Shown here: positions 9,849 through 21,182 of the stretch, piece by piece
How positions within the stretch are numbered: position 1 is the stretch's first letter
Layout: each line of letters starts with the position of its first letter
Origin: Vreelandella olivaria
GTDB lineage: Bacteria; Pseudomonadota; Gammaproteobacteria; Pseudomonadales; Halomonadaceae
Length of the DNA stretch: 64,000 nucleotides
Direction: 5' to 3'
Assembly: GCA_004295565.1 (NCBI GenBank)
Contig: AP019416.1
Location: 2,170,001-2,234,000, forward strand
Notes under the pieces: generated by a model
What the model was told of the DNA's origin: nothing
Seen by the model: the letters and a program-made list of their open reading frames with translations, nothing else
Database searches by the model: none
Program-made: the position numbers and the translations under genes

Positions 9849-9964
9849 GTTAAGGGCGCCTGGGGCAGGCCGTAGGGGGTCATTTGCCATGGATGGCAAA
9901 TGTAGCGCCCAGGGATGGGTTCACAGCGCCCCCTCATAGGCCTGTCGCAGGGGTAGCCCTTAAC
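9849..9964. repeat. 116-bp REP-like palindromic element
   Basis: The element is bounded by perfect 9-base inverted ends, GTTAAGGGC at 9849-9857 and GCCCTTAAC at 9956-9964. Inside are a near-perfect palindrome at 9881-9902 (CATTTGCCAT-GG-ATGGCAAATG), complementary GGCAGGCC/GGCCTGTC segments and AGGGGG/CCCCCT segments. The whole can fold as a branched cruciform. It fills the leuB-asd gap. No second copy was noticed in the window. It resembles REP or MITE-like intergenic repeats. Confidence 0.65.
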
Positions 9965-10039
9965 CTATCTCCTGGTTTCAAAATCACCGTAAAGAAGTGT
10001 GTATAATGTGAGCACTCATTCTTTGCAGGAGGACTTCAT

Positions 10040-11152
10040 ATGTTGAAAGTCGGTTTCGTGGGATGGCGCGGCATGGTGGGCTCAGTGCTGATGCAGCGCA
10101 TGCAGGAAGATGGTGATTTCAAGGGCATTGAGCCAGTGTTCTTCACCACCTCCCAGGTTGGCCAGCCCGGCCCCGACATCGGTGTAGACGTGCCTCCGCT
10201 GAAAGATGCCTTTGATATCGAAGCGCTCAAAGCGTTGGATGTGGTCGTCACCTGTCAGGGCGGCGATTACACCAAGCCGGTCTATAAGGATCTTCGCAGC
10301 GCAGGCTGGAAAGGCTACTGGATCGACGCCGCCAGTACCCTGCGTATGGAAGATGAAGCGACCATCGTGCTGGATCCCGTCAACCGCAAGGTGATTGACG
10401 ACCAGCTAGCTAAAGGCGCCAAAACCTTTGTCGGCGGCAACTGCACCGTAAGCCTGATGCTGATGGGCTTGGGCGGTCTGTTCGAAGCCGATATGGTCGA
10501 GTGGATGACCTCCATGACCTATCAGGCGGCTTCAGGCTCTGGCGCTAAGCATATGCGCGAGCTGCTCAACCAAATGGGCCAACTGCGCGATAGCGTGGGC
10601 GAAGAGCTCAAGGATACCTCCAGCGCGATTCTGGATATCGACCGTAAAGTAACGGCGGCCATGCGCAGCGGCGACTTCCCGACCGATAACTTTGCCGCAC
10701 CGCTGGCGGGTAGTCTGCTGCCGTGGATCGATACCAAGTTAGAGAATGGCCAGAGCCGCGAAGAGTGGAAGGGCAGCGTTGAGACCAACAAGATTCTTGG
10801 CCTCGACAATAACCCGATCCCCATTGATGGCCTATGTGTGCGTATCGGCGCGATGCGCTCCCACAGCCAGGCGTTTACGATCAAGCTGAAGCACGATGTG
10901 CCGCTGGATGAGATCGAAGACCGCATCGCCAAGCACAACGAGTGGGTCAAGCTGATTCCTAACGATAAAGACGCCACCATCGCTGGCCTAACGCCTGCGG
11001 CTGCCACTGGCACACTGCAAGTACCGGTTGGCCGTCTGCGTAAACTGCAAATGGGCGGAGAATACCTCTCAGCCTTTAGCGTGGGTGACCAGCTGCTGTG
11101 GGGCGCTGCAGAGCCACTGAAGCGTATGCTGAAGATTTTGCGCGAACAGTAA
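10040..11152 (+). CDS. asd: Aspartate-semialdehyde dehydrogenase
   Basis: An intact ORF of 370 residues. Asd reduces aspartyl phosphate to aspartate semialdehyde, the branch point to lysine, diaminopimelate, threonine and methionine. '[18 protein letters not shown]' is the NADP-binding loop, '[18 protein letters not shown]' carries the active-site Cys, and '[16 protein letters not shown]' the catalytic His region. Length and motifs match the gammaproteobacterial Asd type. AGGAGG lies just upstream of ATG 10040. A strong terminator follows. Confidence 0.98.
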   Translation: MLKVGFVGWRGMVGSVLMQRMQEDGDFKGIEPVFFTTSQVGQPGPDIGVDVPPLKDAFDIEALKALDVVVTCQGGDYTKPVYKDLRSAGWKGYWIDAASTLRMEDEATIVLDPVNRKVIDDQLAKGAKTFVGGNCTVSLMLMGLGGLFEADMVEWMTSMTYQAASGSGAKHMRELLNQMGQLRDSVGEELKDTSSAILDIDRKVTAAMRSGDFPTDNFAAPLAGSLLPWIDTKLENGQSREEWKGSVETNKILGLDNNPIPIDGLCVRIGAMRSHSQAFTIKLKHDVPLDEIEDRIAKHNEWVKLIPNDKDATIAGLTPAAATGTLQVPVGRLRKLQMGGEYLSAFSVGDQLLWGAAEPLKRMLKILREQ

Positions 11153-11175
11153 TTGTCGTTGTCGCAGGTAAGTCA

Positions 11176-11210
11176 AAAACGGGAAGCTGTTCGCAGCTTC
11201 CCGTTTTTTT
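11176..11210 (+). terminator. Intrinsic terminator after asd
   Basis: GGGAAGCTG and CAGCTTCCC form a perfect 9-bp stem with a TTCG tetraloop, followed by seven Ts and preceded by an A run. This closes the leu-asd transcription unit. Confidence 0.95.
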
Positions 11211-11339
11211 ACTCGGCAGTTTCTAGCGTTGGTAGGAAAGTGATCATTATTTGGTTAAGTTATGCTAAAACTAGCCATTAGGTTGGTAGCTCAGCTTACT
11301 TGGCACCGAATATTAAAAGGTAGGCAGTAGGGATCATTC

Positions 11340-13586
11340 ATGAAAAAAACACTGACGTGGATTACATGGCTCTCACTGAGTGCAGTCAGTCCTCTCGCAC
11401 TAGCCATTGGATTGGGCCAGGCGAGTGTCAGCTCGTATCTGAATGCGCCTTTAGATGCTTCAATGCCGCTGCTAGAGAGCAATCAATACGCGCTTAAAGA
11501 TATTCAAATAAGCGTTGCCGAACCGTCAGAGTTTGCTTCAGTTGGACTTGAATGGTCGCCACTAGTGGCTAATGTTCGAGCTCAAGTCAGTGAGCAGCAG
11601 GGGCAACGTCAGGTAGTCTTGAGTTCGCAACAGTCAATGGATGAGCCGTGGCTAGAGCTGCTGCTGACTATTGACTATCCAGGTGGACAACATACCCGTG
11701 AAGTTACCCTGCTGTTTGATCCCCAGGGCTATTCCGAGAGCGCGGCGCAGGGCGGTACGCTAGATAGCGCTCAAAACAATACACAAGAGAATAGCCTCAA
11801 CACTTCGCAGGCGAGTAATCAGGGGCAGATTGACGCCTCGAACGCCCTCCCTGTATCTGCCCTAAGTGATTCTTTAACGACAGAACAGTCCATAGGAAGC
11901 GAGGGTGCTGGCAGCAGTAGTCAGAGCAGTGCCTACGTAGGCAGTGGCGATACTTTATGGGGCGTGGCCGAGCGCATAAAACCTGCTGATGCTAGCGTGC
12001 AGCAAATGATGGTTGCGCTGCTTGAAGCCAATCCTAATGTATTTCCATCAGGCAACGTTCACGATATGCTCGCGGATCGAACGCTACAGGTGCCAGATTC
12101 TCAGCGCGTGCTGGCACGCTCTCGAGTAGATGCCGCCTCGACTATTCAGGCTATGAATGAAGCTTGGCGCTCGCGGCGCAATGGAGGTCTCCAGGAGGTG
12201 CCACTTCCCCACAGAGCGCAATGTTGAAATTCTCTCGATCTCTGATTTGGCGATAGCCGCTGCCCAAGCAGTGCAGAGTAACAGTATGGGTACCTCTGGT
12301 GCTGGTCTGGCCGCCGTTGCTTCAGAACCAGTCGAGTCAGAGGCGCAAGCGCCTGAAATGCGTGAAGAGGAAGCGTCTAGAGCAGAAGTCACTGAAGAGA
12401 GAGACCAGCAGGTCGAAGCATTAACGACCGTGGAATTAACAGAACAGCTTCGCTTGAGTCAGGCGACCCTTCAGCAAGTCCTTGATGAGCGTGAGCTGAT
12501 GCGCGCTGAGATCAATGCGTTAGATAGTGAAGTTGGCTCGCTTAACCAGGCCTTAAGCGAGTCGCTTGCAGCCCAGCAGCAGGCGCAAACGCAGCTCTCG
12601 GCAGGCAATGCCCAAAAGGCTGATCAGGATTTGATTAGTTTAATTGCTCGCTATCAGTGGCCATTAGCTGTCGTTGCTATTGTGCTGCTTATAGGGTTGC
12701 TGTTATGGCTCCGTAAACGGCGAGAGGAGAACTGGGAGCATATCTCCACTTTGCAGGAGTCAGTGGTTACACCCGCTGCGTCTTCTAGTGCGGATAACAG
12801 CACTGCCTCGCCTGTGCAGCCGACCACTCCTCGCAGCGATAGCAACCAGTCCCAAACCACACCCTTCAGCGTGGTCACCACTGATCTACCTTTAGCCGCC
12901 AGCGAGACAGAAGAGGTCGATGAGCCACAGGCTGCCAGTGCAGAGGAGGGACAAGTGCCGAGAATGCATCTCCCTGACCAGCCACCAACAGGAACCGGTG
13001 TTTTCAACCAAAGAGTGGTTTGTTAACGCAGAACCAGGAGTGCCCCACAAGAAGCACCGTTTCACTATGAGAAAAGCCAGGCAGCAGGACTGGCAGAGCA
13101 GGGCCGTCAACGCCGCTACGACCCCTATGGAGAGGGCAGCGACGAGCATGCCTCACTAGCGCCACCGCCTAGTGCACGGCCTTTGCGCGCAATGCTTGCC
13201 GCCTTTAGCACTGATTCGCCAGAAGAGGTGCTGATGGACTCTGACCAACAGACAGAGCCGAGAGCCGCTGCCGACGTCACTGAGGGGGGGGCGGCATCAG
13301 AGCAGGAATCAGCCGAAACGAGCGCTTCTGAAGAGGTTAGCGAACCTGGTCATCGCTTTATTGACTATCAGCCCCAAGGCTAACAATTCCCTTTGATAGC
13401 ACTGAGCAGAATCGCTTGGAAACGCCTATGCAACCAACGGTAGAGTTTCCAGCTGAATCATCTGCTCCATCTGAGATACCTGTTAGACAGCCACGTAGAT
13501 CAATTGAAGAGGAGTGGGATATTGAAGAGGTAGCATTCAAGCCCCGGGGCCTGGATAATAGCGATCCTTCAAAATCTTCAAAATGA
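11340..13586 (+). CDS. fimV: FimV/HubP-like polar LysM membrane protein (frameshifted)
   Basis: A signal peptide (MKKTLTWITWLSLSAVSPLA, cleaved after ALA) leads to the FimV N-terminal domain (GLGQASVSSYLNAPLDASMP). A linker follows, then a LysM peptidoglycan-binding unit (VGSGDTLWGVAERI, LLEANPNVFPSGN). Next come a coiled coil (LSQATLQQVLDERELMRAE), one membrane helix (WPLAVVAIVLLIGLLLWL) and a long acidic cytoplasmic tail to TGA 13584-13586. FimV/HubP organises the cell pole and type IV pili or flagella. Breaks lie near 12185, 13010, 13050 and 13380. The TPR-like C-terminal domain of some family members is not seen. Gene order asd-fimV-truA supports the call. Confidence 0.85.
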
Positions 13587-13595
13587 TGTGGCTTG

Positions 13596-14535
13596 ATGAC
13601 GCTGTTCTATCACTTCGATGAGAAAATTCCGCTTACTGGCCGCCTGGCAATGGGGGTCGAATACGATGGTACCCGCTACTGCGGTTTTCAGCGCTTAAAC
13701 CACGCCGCGTCGGTTCAGGCATCGTTAGAAGATGCGTTGTCCAAGGTGGCCAATGAGCCCATCCAGGTGAGTGCCAGTGGGCGCACCGATTCGGGTGTGC
13801 ATGCGACGCGCCAGATCGTGCATTTTGACCCGCCGGTGGGGCGCTCCGAAAAAGCCTGGATCTTCGGCGCTAATACCCATTTGCCCCGGGATGTCGCCGT
13901 GCGTTGGGTGAAGCCAGTAGGCGATGACTTTCATTCACGCCTGTGTGCCTTGGGGCGCCGCTACCGCTACGTGCTGCTGAATCAGATAAGCCGCCCGGTA
14001 CTGGAGCGGGCCAATGTGACCTGGTGCCGTGACCCCTTAGACGCCGATGCCATGCACCGAGCTGCTCAGGCGCTGGTAGGAGAGCACGATTTTTCCAGCT
14101 TCCGTGCCGCTGGCTGTCAGTCCAAAACCCCCCTGGCGGCATATGCACTTTGTGGACGTGAAGCGCTATGGCCAGCTGGTGATGATCGACATTCAAGGCA
14201 ATGCGTTCTTACACCACATGATTCGTAATATTGCCGGAGCGCTAGTAAGCGTCGGACGCGGTGCCCAGGATGAAGCTTATATTGGTGAACTCTTAGCGCT
14301 TAAAAACCGTCGCAAAGGCGACGTTACCGCACCCGCCTGCGGGCTGCATTTTGTTGATTCGGTTTACGATGAGCGCTTTGATCTGCCCAAGGAGCCGTTG
14401 GGGCCGCATCTGCTCTCGTTTACCGGAGAATGGACGGGAGAGCGTGAGCTGCCTGATACGCCAAGGGTAGCTTATCGACGCAACCGATCACTGCGTCACC
14501 CGGCAGCTCCCTCTGAACAGGAGGCGTCGTCATGA
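13596..14535 (+). CDS. truA: tRNA pseudouridine(38-40) synthase
   Basis: TruA isomerises uridines 38-40 in the tRNA anticodon arm. 'GVEYDGTRYCGFQ', 'SASGRTDSGVHATRQIVHF' (catalytic Asp) and 'GNAFLHHMIRNIAGALVSVG' are family signatures. One break is near 14130. ATG 13596 is preferred to the upstream TTG. The stop TGA 14533-14535 overlaps the trpF start, so the two are translationally coupled. The C-terminus (ERELPDTPRVAYRRN to ASS) is longer than in E. coli TruA. Confidence 0.94.
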
Positions 14536-15166
14536 GGTCTGCTCAGCTAACCCGTACCCGAATCAAGTTCTGTGGCTTTACCCGTGAGCAGGATATCGAC
14601 CGCGCGGTGGCGCTGGGGGCGGACGCCTTGGGGTTTGTGATGTGGCCCAAAAGCGCTCGCAGCGTCAATATAGAGCAGCTGGCGGTACTCTCGGCCCGCG
14701 TACCCGCCTTTGTGACCCGCGTGGGTTGTTTGTTGACCAGCCTGCTGAACTCATTGAGCAGTGCTTGCCCTATCTTGATATGCTTCAGTTTCACGGCAAT
14801 GAAACACCTGAGGCGTGTCAGCAGTACTCGCTGCCGTGGATGAAAGCGCTGCGTATGCGCGATGAGATAGACCTTGACCATGAGGCGGCGCGCTATCATC
14901 AGGCTCAGGCGCTGTTATTGGACGCTTACCGACCAGGAACGCCGGGGGCACGGGGAGACCTTCGATTGGTCGAGAATCCCCGCAAATCTTGCAAAACCTG
15001 TTATCCTCGCTGGTGGGTTGAGTGCTGATAATATAGCTGACGCTGTGCGTCAGGTAGCGCCTATGCCGTGGATGTATCCGGCGGTATCGAAGCTTCCCAC
15101 GGCTGTAAAGATGCCGGCAAGATGGCGTCTTTCGTTAAGCAAGTGGCGTTAGCCGACGCCTGCTAG
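14532..15166 (+). CDS. trpF: Phosphoribosylanthranilate isomerase
   Basis: TrpF carries out the Amadori rearrangement of phosphoribosylanthranilate in tryptophan synthesis. '[20 protein letters not shown]' holds the catalytic Cys, '[12 protein letters not shown]' follows, and 'LLLDAY', '[12 protein letters not shown]' and '[18 protein letters not shown]' give the catalytic Asp and phosphate loop. About 211 residues. Breaks near 14725, 14945 and 15065. It overlaps truA by four bases and precedes trpB, but a 134-base gap could hold a promoter for trpBA. Confidence 0.93.
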
Positions 15167-15300
15167 CATTCGCCGCATACGTTTATGTGGGCCCGGTTTG
15201 TGTGTAATTTATACGTACTGCTTATGGGTATTTTATCGAGCTACGTGTTACGTCGATTCATTTTTGTTTGCCTGTTCTGGCGATCTTGTGAGGTATCCCT

Positions 15301-16541
15301 GTGACTGTTTCTGCGACGCCTGCACCCAAAACCAAGTTCAGCGATCTGACCCGAATGCCGGATGCCCGCGGTCATTTTGGCCCTTATGGCGGTCGCTTTG
15401 TGTCAGAAACCCTGAGCTTTGCGTTGGAAGAGTTAGAGAAAACCTACTTGAGCCTGCGCGATGACCCTGATTTCCAGGCCGAGTTTGACTACGATCTTGC
15501 CCACTATGTGGGGCGCCCGTCGCCGCTCTACCACGCCAAGCGTTGGTCAGCGAGTCTGGGCGGCGCGCAAATTTGGTTGAAACGGGAAGACCTGAACCAT
15601 ACCGGCGCCCACAAGGTGAACAACACCATTGGCCAGGCACTGCTGGCCAAAAAAACCGGCAAGCCGCGGATTATTGCTGAAACCGGGGCAGGCCAGCATG
15701 GTGTCGCTTCGGCGACCGTCGCCGCTCGTCTTGGGCTTGAGTGCGATGTCTATATGGGGGCTGAAGACGTCCAGCGGCAAAAGCTGAATGTTTATCGCAT
15801 GCGCCTGTTGGGCGCACGGGTCATCCCGGTAGAATCCGGTACTCGCACCCTCAAAGACGCCATGAACGAAGCGCTGCGTGACTGGGTCACCAACGTTGAT
15901 AATACTTTCTATATCATTGGTACCGTGGCGGGCCCGCACCCTTATCCGTTGCTAGTGCGCGATTTCAATGCCGTGGTGGGGCGTGAAGCGCGCCGCCAGT
16001 CGCTGGAGCAGATCGGCCGCCTGCCCGATGCGCTGATTGCCTGCGTAGGCGGTGGCTCCAACGCCCTGGGCCTTTTCTACCCGTTTGTGGAAGACGACGG
16101 CGTTGCCATGTATGGCGTCGAGGCGGGGGCGATGGCGTGGAAACTGGCCGCCATGCGGCGCCGCTGGCCTCCAATGCCCCCCGCGGGGTGCTGCACGGTA
16201 ACCGCACCTACTTGATGTCAGACGAAGCCGGACAGGTGTCTGATACCCACTCCATTTCAGCCGGCCTGGATTATCCGGGCGTCGGCCCCGAGCATGCGCT
16301 TTGGAAAGACGTAGGCCGGGTCTCCTATGTGGCCGCTAACGATAAAGAAGTGCTTGAAGCGTTTCGCGAGTTGACCCACATGGAGGGCATTATGCCCGCC
16401 CTTGAGTCAGCCCATGCGTTGGCCCATGCCAAGGTATTGGCGCCGACCATGCGACCTGACCAGCATATCGTGGTTAACCTCTCCGGGCGTGGCGACAAAG
16501 ACATCATGACCGTTGCTAAGATTGATGGCATCGAATTTTAA
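15301..16541 (+). CDS. trpB: Tryptophan synthase beta chain
   Basis: TrpB condenses indole and serine using pyridoxal phosphate. GTG 15301 is the start, behind TGAGG, and the protein has about 413 residues. '[13 protein letters not shown]', '[13 protein letters not shown]' (the lysine binds PLP), '[20 protein letters not shown]' and '[15 protein letters not shown]' (phosphate of PLP) are all present. One break near 16130, within a GGGGG run, restores [18 protein letters not shown]. trpA follows 23 bases later. The two products form the alpha2beta2 complex. Confidence 0.96.
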
Positions 16542-16564
16542 GGCCAGCGTTTTTAAGGGCAAGC

Positions 16565-17368
16565 ATGAACCGTATTGATCAGCGTTTCAGTGAACTTAAG
16601 CAGCAGGGTCGCAAGGCCCTGATCCCTTACATCACCGCAGGGGATCCAGCGCCGCAGTACACCGTGGGCTTTATGCATGCCCTGGTGGAAGCGGGGGCCG
16701 ATGTGATTGAACTAGGCGTGCCTTTTCCGACCCCATGGCTGATGGCCCGGTAATTCAAAAGGCCTGTGAGCGTGCTTTAAAGCAGGGCACACGGCTGGTT
16801 GACCTTATTCAGATGGTCAAAGAGTTCCGCCAAACCGATACCACGACGCCGGTTGTGCTCATGGGGTATTTGAATCCCATTGAGCGGATTGGCTACGAAA
16901 ATTTTGCCGATCAAGCCGCCAGCGTGGGCGTTGACGGTGTGTTGATTGTGGATATGCCGCCTGAAGAGGCCGAAGAGATCGGGCCACTGCTGAAATCGCG
17001 CAATTTAGCCGCGATTTTTCTCGTTGCGCCTACCACTTCACATCAGCGTGCCGCTACAATATGCGCCCATGGTGAAGGCTATCTCTATTACGTTTCGCTG
17101 AAAGGCGTGACCGGTGCCGCCACTCTGAACGCGGACGATGTGGCCGAGCACCTGGCGCCGTTGCGGGGAAATGACCGATTTGCCGCTATGTGTGGGTTTC
17201 GGCATCCGTGATGGTGCGACGGCCGCTGAAGTGGCTAAAGTCGCCGATGGCGTGATTGTAGGTAGCGCTTTGGTTAACCGCATCGCCGAAAGCGTCGATG
17301 CGCCGGAAACCATAGCGGGCCAGTTGAAAAGTGTATTAGCAGAGATGCGTACGGCGATGGATGCCTAA
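16565..17368 (+). CDS. trpA: Tryptophan synthase alpha chain
   Basis: TrpA cleaves indole-3-glycerol phosphate and channels indole to TrpB. '[16 protein letters not shown]', '[18 protein letters not shown]' (catalytic Glu and, after mending a T run near 16728, Asp), '[16 protein letters not shown]', '[17 protein letters not shown]' and 'VSLKGVTGA' are typical. A second break lies near 17165. About 267 residues, the family norm. accD follows after 93 bases. Confidence 0.95.
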
Positions 17369-17461
17369 GGCAACATGCTTTATCGCCTATACTGAATAGA
17401 TTCACGACACTCATCAAGCCTGGTTTTGCCGGGCGTTGACGTATAACGGAAGCCTTTTGAT

Positions 17462-18479
17462 ATGAGCTGGTTAGACAAGATCGTACCCTCCATGGGTCGT
17501 ATCCAGCGTAAAGACCGTCGCGCTAGCGTGCCCGACGGCCTCTGGCGTAAATGTCCCAAGTGCGAAGCGGTTCTCTACCTCCCTGAGCTAGAGAAACATA
17601 ACAGCGTATGCCCCAAGTGCGATCATCACCTGCGCTTGACGGCACGCAAACGCTTGGACTGGTTCTTGGATAAAGCAGGACGCGAAGAGATTGCGGCCGA
17701 AATCGAACCCAATGATCGGTTGAAGTTCCGCGACTCCAAAAATACAAAGACCGTCTGACCGCGGCGCAGAAAGACACCGGCGAGAAAGATGCGCTGGTCG
17801 CCATGCGCGGTGAGTTGGACGGTTTGCCGGTGGTCGCCGTTGCTTTTGAGTTCACCTTTATGGGTGGTTCAATGGGGCCGTGGTCGGCGAAAAATTTGTT
17901 CGTGCTGCGACCCTGGCGCTGGAAGAGAATATCCCGCTGGTGTGCTTTGCTGCCTCTGGTGGTGCGCGCATGCAGGAAGCACTCTTCTCGTTGATGCAGA
18001 TGGCTAAGACCTCCGCTGCGCTTGAAAAACTCAAGCAGGCAGGTGTGCCCTATATTTCAGTGTTGACGGATCCTGTCTTTGGAGGGGTGTCAGCCTCGTT
18101 GGCCATGCTGGGTGATTTGAATATCGCTGAACCCAATGCGCTGATTGGTTTTGCAGGCCCCAGGGTTATCGAGCAAACAGTGCGTGAAACCTTGCCAGAA
18201 GGCTTCCAGCGCAGCGAGTTTCTGCTTGAGCACGGTACCGTTGACATGATTGTTCATCGTCATGAGATGCGCGCCCGCGTGGGTAGCGTGCTGCGTAAGT
18301 TAACGCATCACGAAGCAACGCCAGATAGCTCGCTTCAGCCTGATGATGCCGACGTTGTTGAACCGATTGTCGAAGAAGCTACCTTAGCGGAAAACGCTAG
18401 CGACACTGCTGATAAGGTCGATGTGACCAAGCAGGACACCCCTGCCGCTAAGAGTGATGACCATTCACGCAATGCCTGA
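17462..18479 (+). CDS. accD: Acetyl-CoA carboxylase carboxyltransferase subunit beta
   Basis: AccD, with AccA, transfers carboxyl from biotin to acetyl-CoA, the first step of fatty acid synthesis. The N-terminal zinc ribbon ([11 protein letters not shown] and [10 protein letters not shown], four Cys) is complete. '[16 protein letters not shown]', '[19 protein letters not shown]' and '[16 protein letters not shown]' form the crotonase-type active site. Breaks near 17747 and 17873. The C-terminal 60 residues are an acidic Ala/Asp-rich tail not found in E. coli, in keeping with a halophile. Confidence 0.96.
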
Positions 18480-19825
18480 CGCTCAAGAACACTCTCTACA
18501 GCCGCATTCTTTACAGCCATATTCTTTAAAACAGTGGCTCCAGCATTTGGAAACGCTGCACCCGGTCGGGATTGATCTGGGGCTGGAACGTGTCTCTGAG
18601 GTGGCAAAACGTATGGGGCTGCTTGCAAGCCCCATCGCCCCTGTGTCATTACGGTGGCAGGGACTAAATGGCAAGGGTTCAACCCTTGCCATGATTGATA
18701 GCGTTGCCCGCGCCCACGATTGGCGTGTGGGTACCTACACTTCCCCATTTATTACGCTACAACGAACGCGTTAAAATCGACGGTCAGGAAGCCGACGATC
18801 AGCTGCTAGTGCAAGGTTTTGAGCAGGTTGAGCGCGCGCGGTTGCAGGGTAGCGAAATCAGCCTGACCTATTTTGAAGCGGGCACGCTGTGCGGCCTGTG
18901 GTGCTTGGCCAATGCAGAGCTGGATCTTGTGGTACTTGAAGTAGGGCTGGGTGGTCGACTTGATGCGGTCAATATTGTTGACGCAGATGTGGCCATTGTT
19001 ACCACTATCGCGCAGGATCACGCTAATTTTTTGGGTACCGACTTAGCCCAGATTGGGCGTGAGAAAGCCGGTATTTTCCGGGCCAATCGACCCGCCGTGT
19101 TAGGTAGTCAAACGTTACCTTCCAGTGTGGCTGAATGTGCCCAGGTGCTAGCGGCACCTACGTTTAGTTTGGGCCAGCAATTTACACATCAGGCTATGGC
19201 CGGTGAAGCTTTTCAATGGCGCTGGCAGGGGCTGCATCCAGATGGTTCAAGCGTTGTTATTAACGAGCTGCCTGATCCTGGGCTGCCCATCGATAACGCC
19301 GCCACCGCTTTGCAGTCTCTCGTGCTTGCCGGGCTTGAGTTAGAAGAGTCCCGTGTGCAAGTAGCACTCAGTTCGGTGCAGTTGCCAGGGCGGCTTCAGT
19401 GGATTGGGCCTTGGTGTCTGGATGTGGGGCATAACCCGCATGCCGCCGAGTATGTCGTTCGCCACTTGCCGTCACCGCCGGAAGACGGCCGACAGTGGGG
19501 CCTTATCGGCATGTTGAATGATAAGGATATTGACGGTGTCATACAGGCGTTAGCGGCTCGCATTAGTGATTGGGTGTGCGTGTCGCTGAGCGGGGAGCGA
19601 GGTTGCCAGGCAAGCGAGTTGTCGCAACGTATTATAGCTCAGGGAGGGCGGGTGCATTTTAGCGCTGATTCGCCGCAAGCAGGCGTCGATTGGCTGGCTA
19701 ACGTGTTAACGCCCAATGATCGTGTCTTGGCCACCGGGTCGTTCTTTACAGTAGCGGCGCTGTTAGCTCGGCCACTGCCAACAGGCGCTGCGTCGCTTGA
19801 TGGAGACGGAAATGAAATACGGTAA
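18472..19825 (+). CDS. folC: Folylpolyglutamate / dihydrofolate synthase
   Basis: FolC adds glutamates to folates. '[20 protein letters not shown]' is the P-loop region, which lies between two compensating breaks (near 18625 and 18675). When mended it reads VITVAGTNGKGST as usual. '[18 protein letters not shown]' and '[12 protein letters not shown]' are the ligase motifs, and '[12 protein letters not shown]' is in the C-terminal domain. A further break lies near 18755. ATG 18472 overlaps the accD stop, and ATG 18454 is an alternative. About 450 residues. It is coupled to dedD by overlap. Confidence 0.92.
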
Positions 19826-20523
19826 AACGGAACGCATTAGCGGTATTGTGATTCTGCTCGCGCTACTGGCGATCTTTGTGCCTTGGTTAATGAGTGACCC
19901 CGCGCCTAGAGAAGAGCGTCCCCAGCCGAGCTTTTGTGATCGAGCAGCCGGTTGAAGTGGAGCGCCGTGATGTTCCTGCACCGGAAAGACCTTCAACCAT
20001 TGGTGAACCATCGCTATCGTCGACGCCCAGCGAAGTGGGGGAGGATGGCGATATGCCTATTGACGCCGACCCGCGGCTGCCGGAAACCGATCAAATTACG
20101 GCTTCTAATCAAGCGGGATCCAGCGGATCCGATGAGGCACCGGCTACGCCCAATAGCGATCCTATTGCTGACCTGATTGCCACCAATAGCGACAGCGCCC
20201 AAACCAGTGCTGAAAGTGCGTCACAAAGCAGCGCTTCCCAAAACTCATCACAAGGCGCCTCTTCTAGCACATCCAGCCCTTCCGTCAGTGCTCAGGGAGA
20301 GTGGGCGGTACAAGTCGGCAGCTTTGGTGAGCCCGCTAATGCGCAGCGCTTAAGCGAACAGCTATCAAGTGAAGGTTTTACGGTTTATCAGCGCGAGCGC
20401 GATAACAATATGACCACTGTCTTTGTAGGCCCGTATGCCACTTCCGAGGATGGGGAGTCCGCCATGGCCTCGATTAAAGAGCGAGCCAATGTGCAGGGCC
20501 TGCTTGTGCGGGTAAGAGACTAA
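19812..20523 (+). CDS. dedD: DedD-like SPOR-domain cell division protein
   Basis: [20 protein letters not shown] starts a cytoplasmic stub and one membrane helix (residues 9-28). A long, disordered Ser/Ala/Asp-rich periplasmic linker follows, then a C-terminal SPOR domain (GEWAVQVGSFGEPANAQRL to QGLLVRVRD) that binds denuded septal peptidoglycan. One break near 19934 (T run). About 236 residues. It overlaps folC by 14 bases and is followed by cvpA, exactly the E. coli folC-dedD-cvpA-purF order. Confidence 0.9.
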
Positions 20524-20526
20524 ACC

Positions 20527-21102
20527 ATGGCGTTAACATGGATTGATGCGGTGTTCCTGGCTGTGCTGGCGCTGTCGATGCTGGCCGGGTTTGTCAGGGG
20601 GTTTGTGCGCGAAGCCTTGGGGTTGGCCGCCTGGGTGGTGGCCTTGATGGTTGCACGAGTGCTCGCCGAGCCAGTGGCCGAACTGATGAGCGGGTTTATC
20701 GCCAGCTTCGACGCCCGTCTGGTGCTCGCTTTTATACTGGTCATCTTTGCCGTGATTTTGCTTTGCGGCATCGTGATCCGCTTGGTGCATGCGGCGATTG
20801 AGTGGGTGGGCATGGGGCTATTGAACCGCGTGGCCGGGGCCGCTTTTGGCGTTGCCCGCGGGGCGGTTATTTTGTTAATCGCCACCGTGCTGATTACCCT
20901 CACGCCGCTGGCAGACTTACAGGCGTGGCAACAGGCCGAGCTGCGGCCCACCTTTATTCAACTGCGCGATTGGGCGGTGAGTCAGTTAGATCAGTGGGAT
21001 CGCGAGCTGCCTGAGACGCCATCGTCGCTGCGCGATATTTCTCTGCCAGAACTGCGCATGCCCGGTTCGGCGGAGCGAGAAGTTATCCCGACAGGTGATT
21101 GA
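20527..21102 (+). CDS. cvpA: CvpA-family membrane protein
   Basis: An intact ORF of 191 residues with four predicted membrane helices. The opening (ALTWIDAVFLAVLALSML, GFVRGFVREALGLAAWVV) is the CvpA signature. The C-terminal 45 residues are soluble. The family is linked to colicin V production and envelope stress or bile resistance. The exact function is unsettled. It starts four bases after the dedD stop and precedes purF, an order kept in most gammaproteobacteria. Confidence 0.93.
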   Translation: MALTWIDAVFLAVLALSMLAGFVRGFVREALGLAAWVVALMVARVLAEPVAELMSGFIASFDARLVLAFILVIFAVILLCGIVIRLVHAAIEWVGMGLLNRVAGAAFGVARGAVILLIATVLITLTPLADLQAWQQAELRPTFIQLRDWAVSQLDQWDRELPETPSSLRDISLPELRMPGSAEREVIPTGD

Positions 21103-21182
21103 CCTGTTAGTGAAGTTGATTCTATGAACGTTCGGGCTTGATTAGATATTGGCAAGCCATGGCATTAAGCGAGGTAACGTGA

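Noticed and set aside
15167-15300. Tryptophan attenuator leader before trpB
   Set aside because: No short peptide with tandem Trp codons and no terminator/antiterminator pair were seen.
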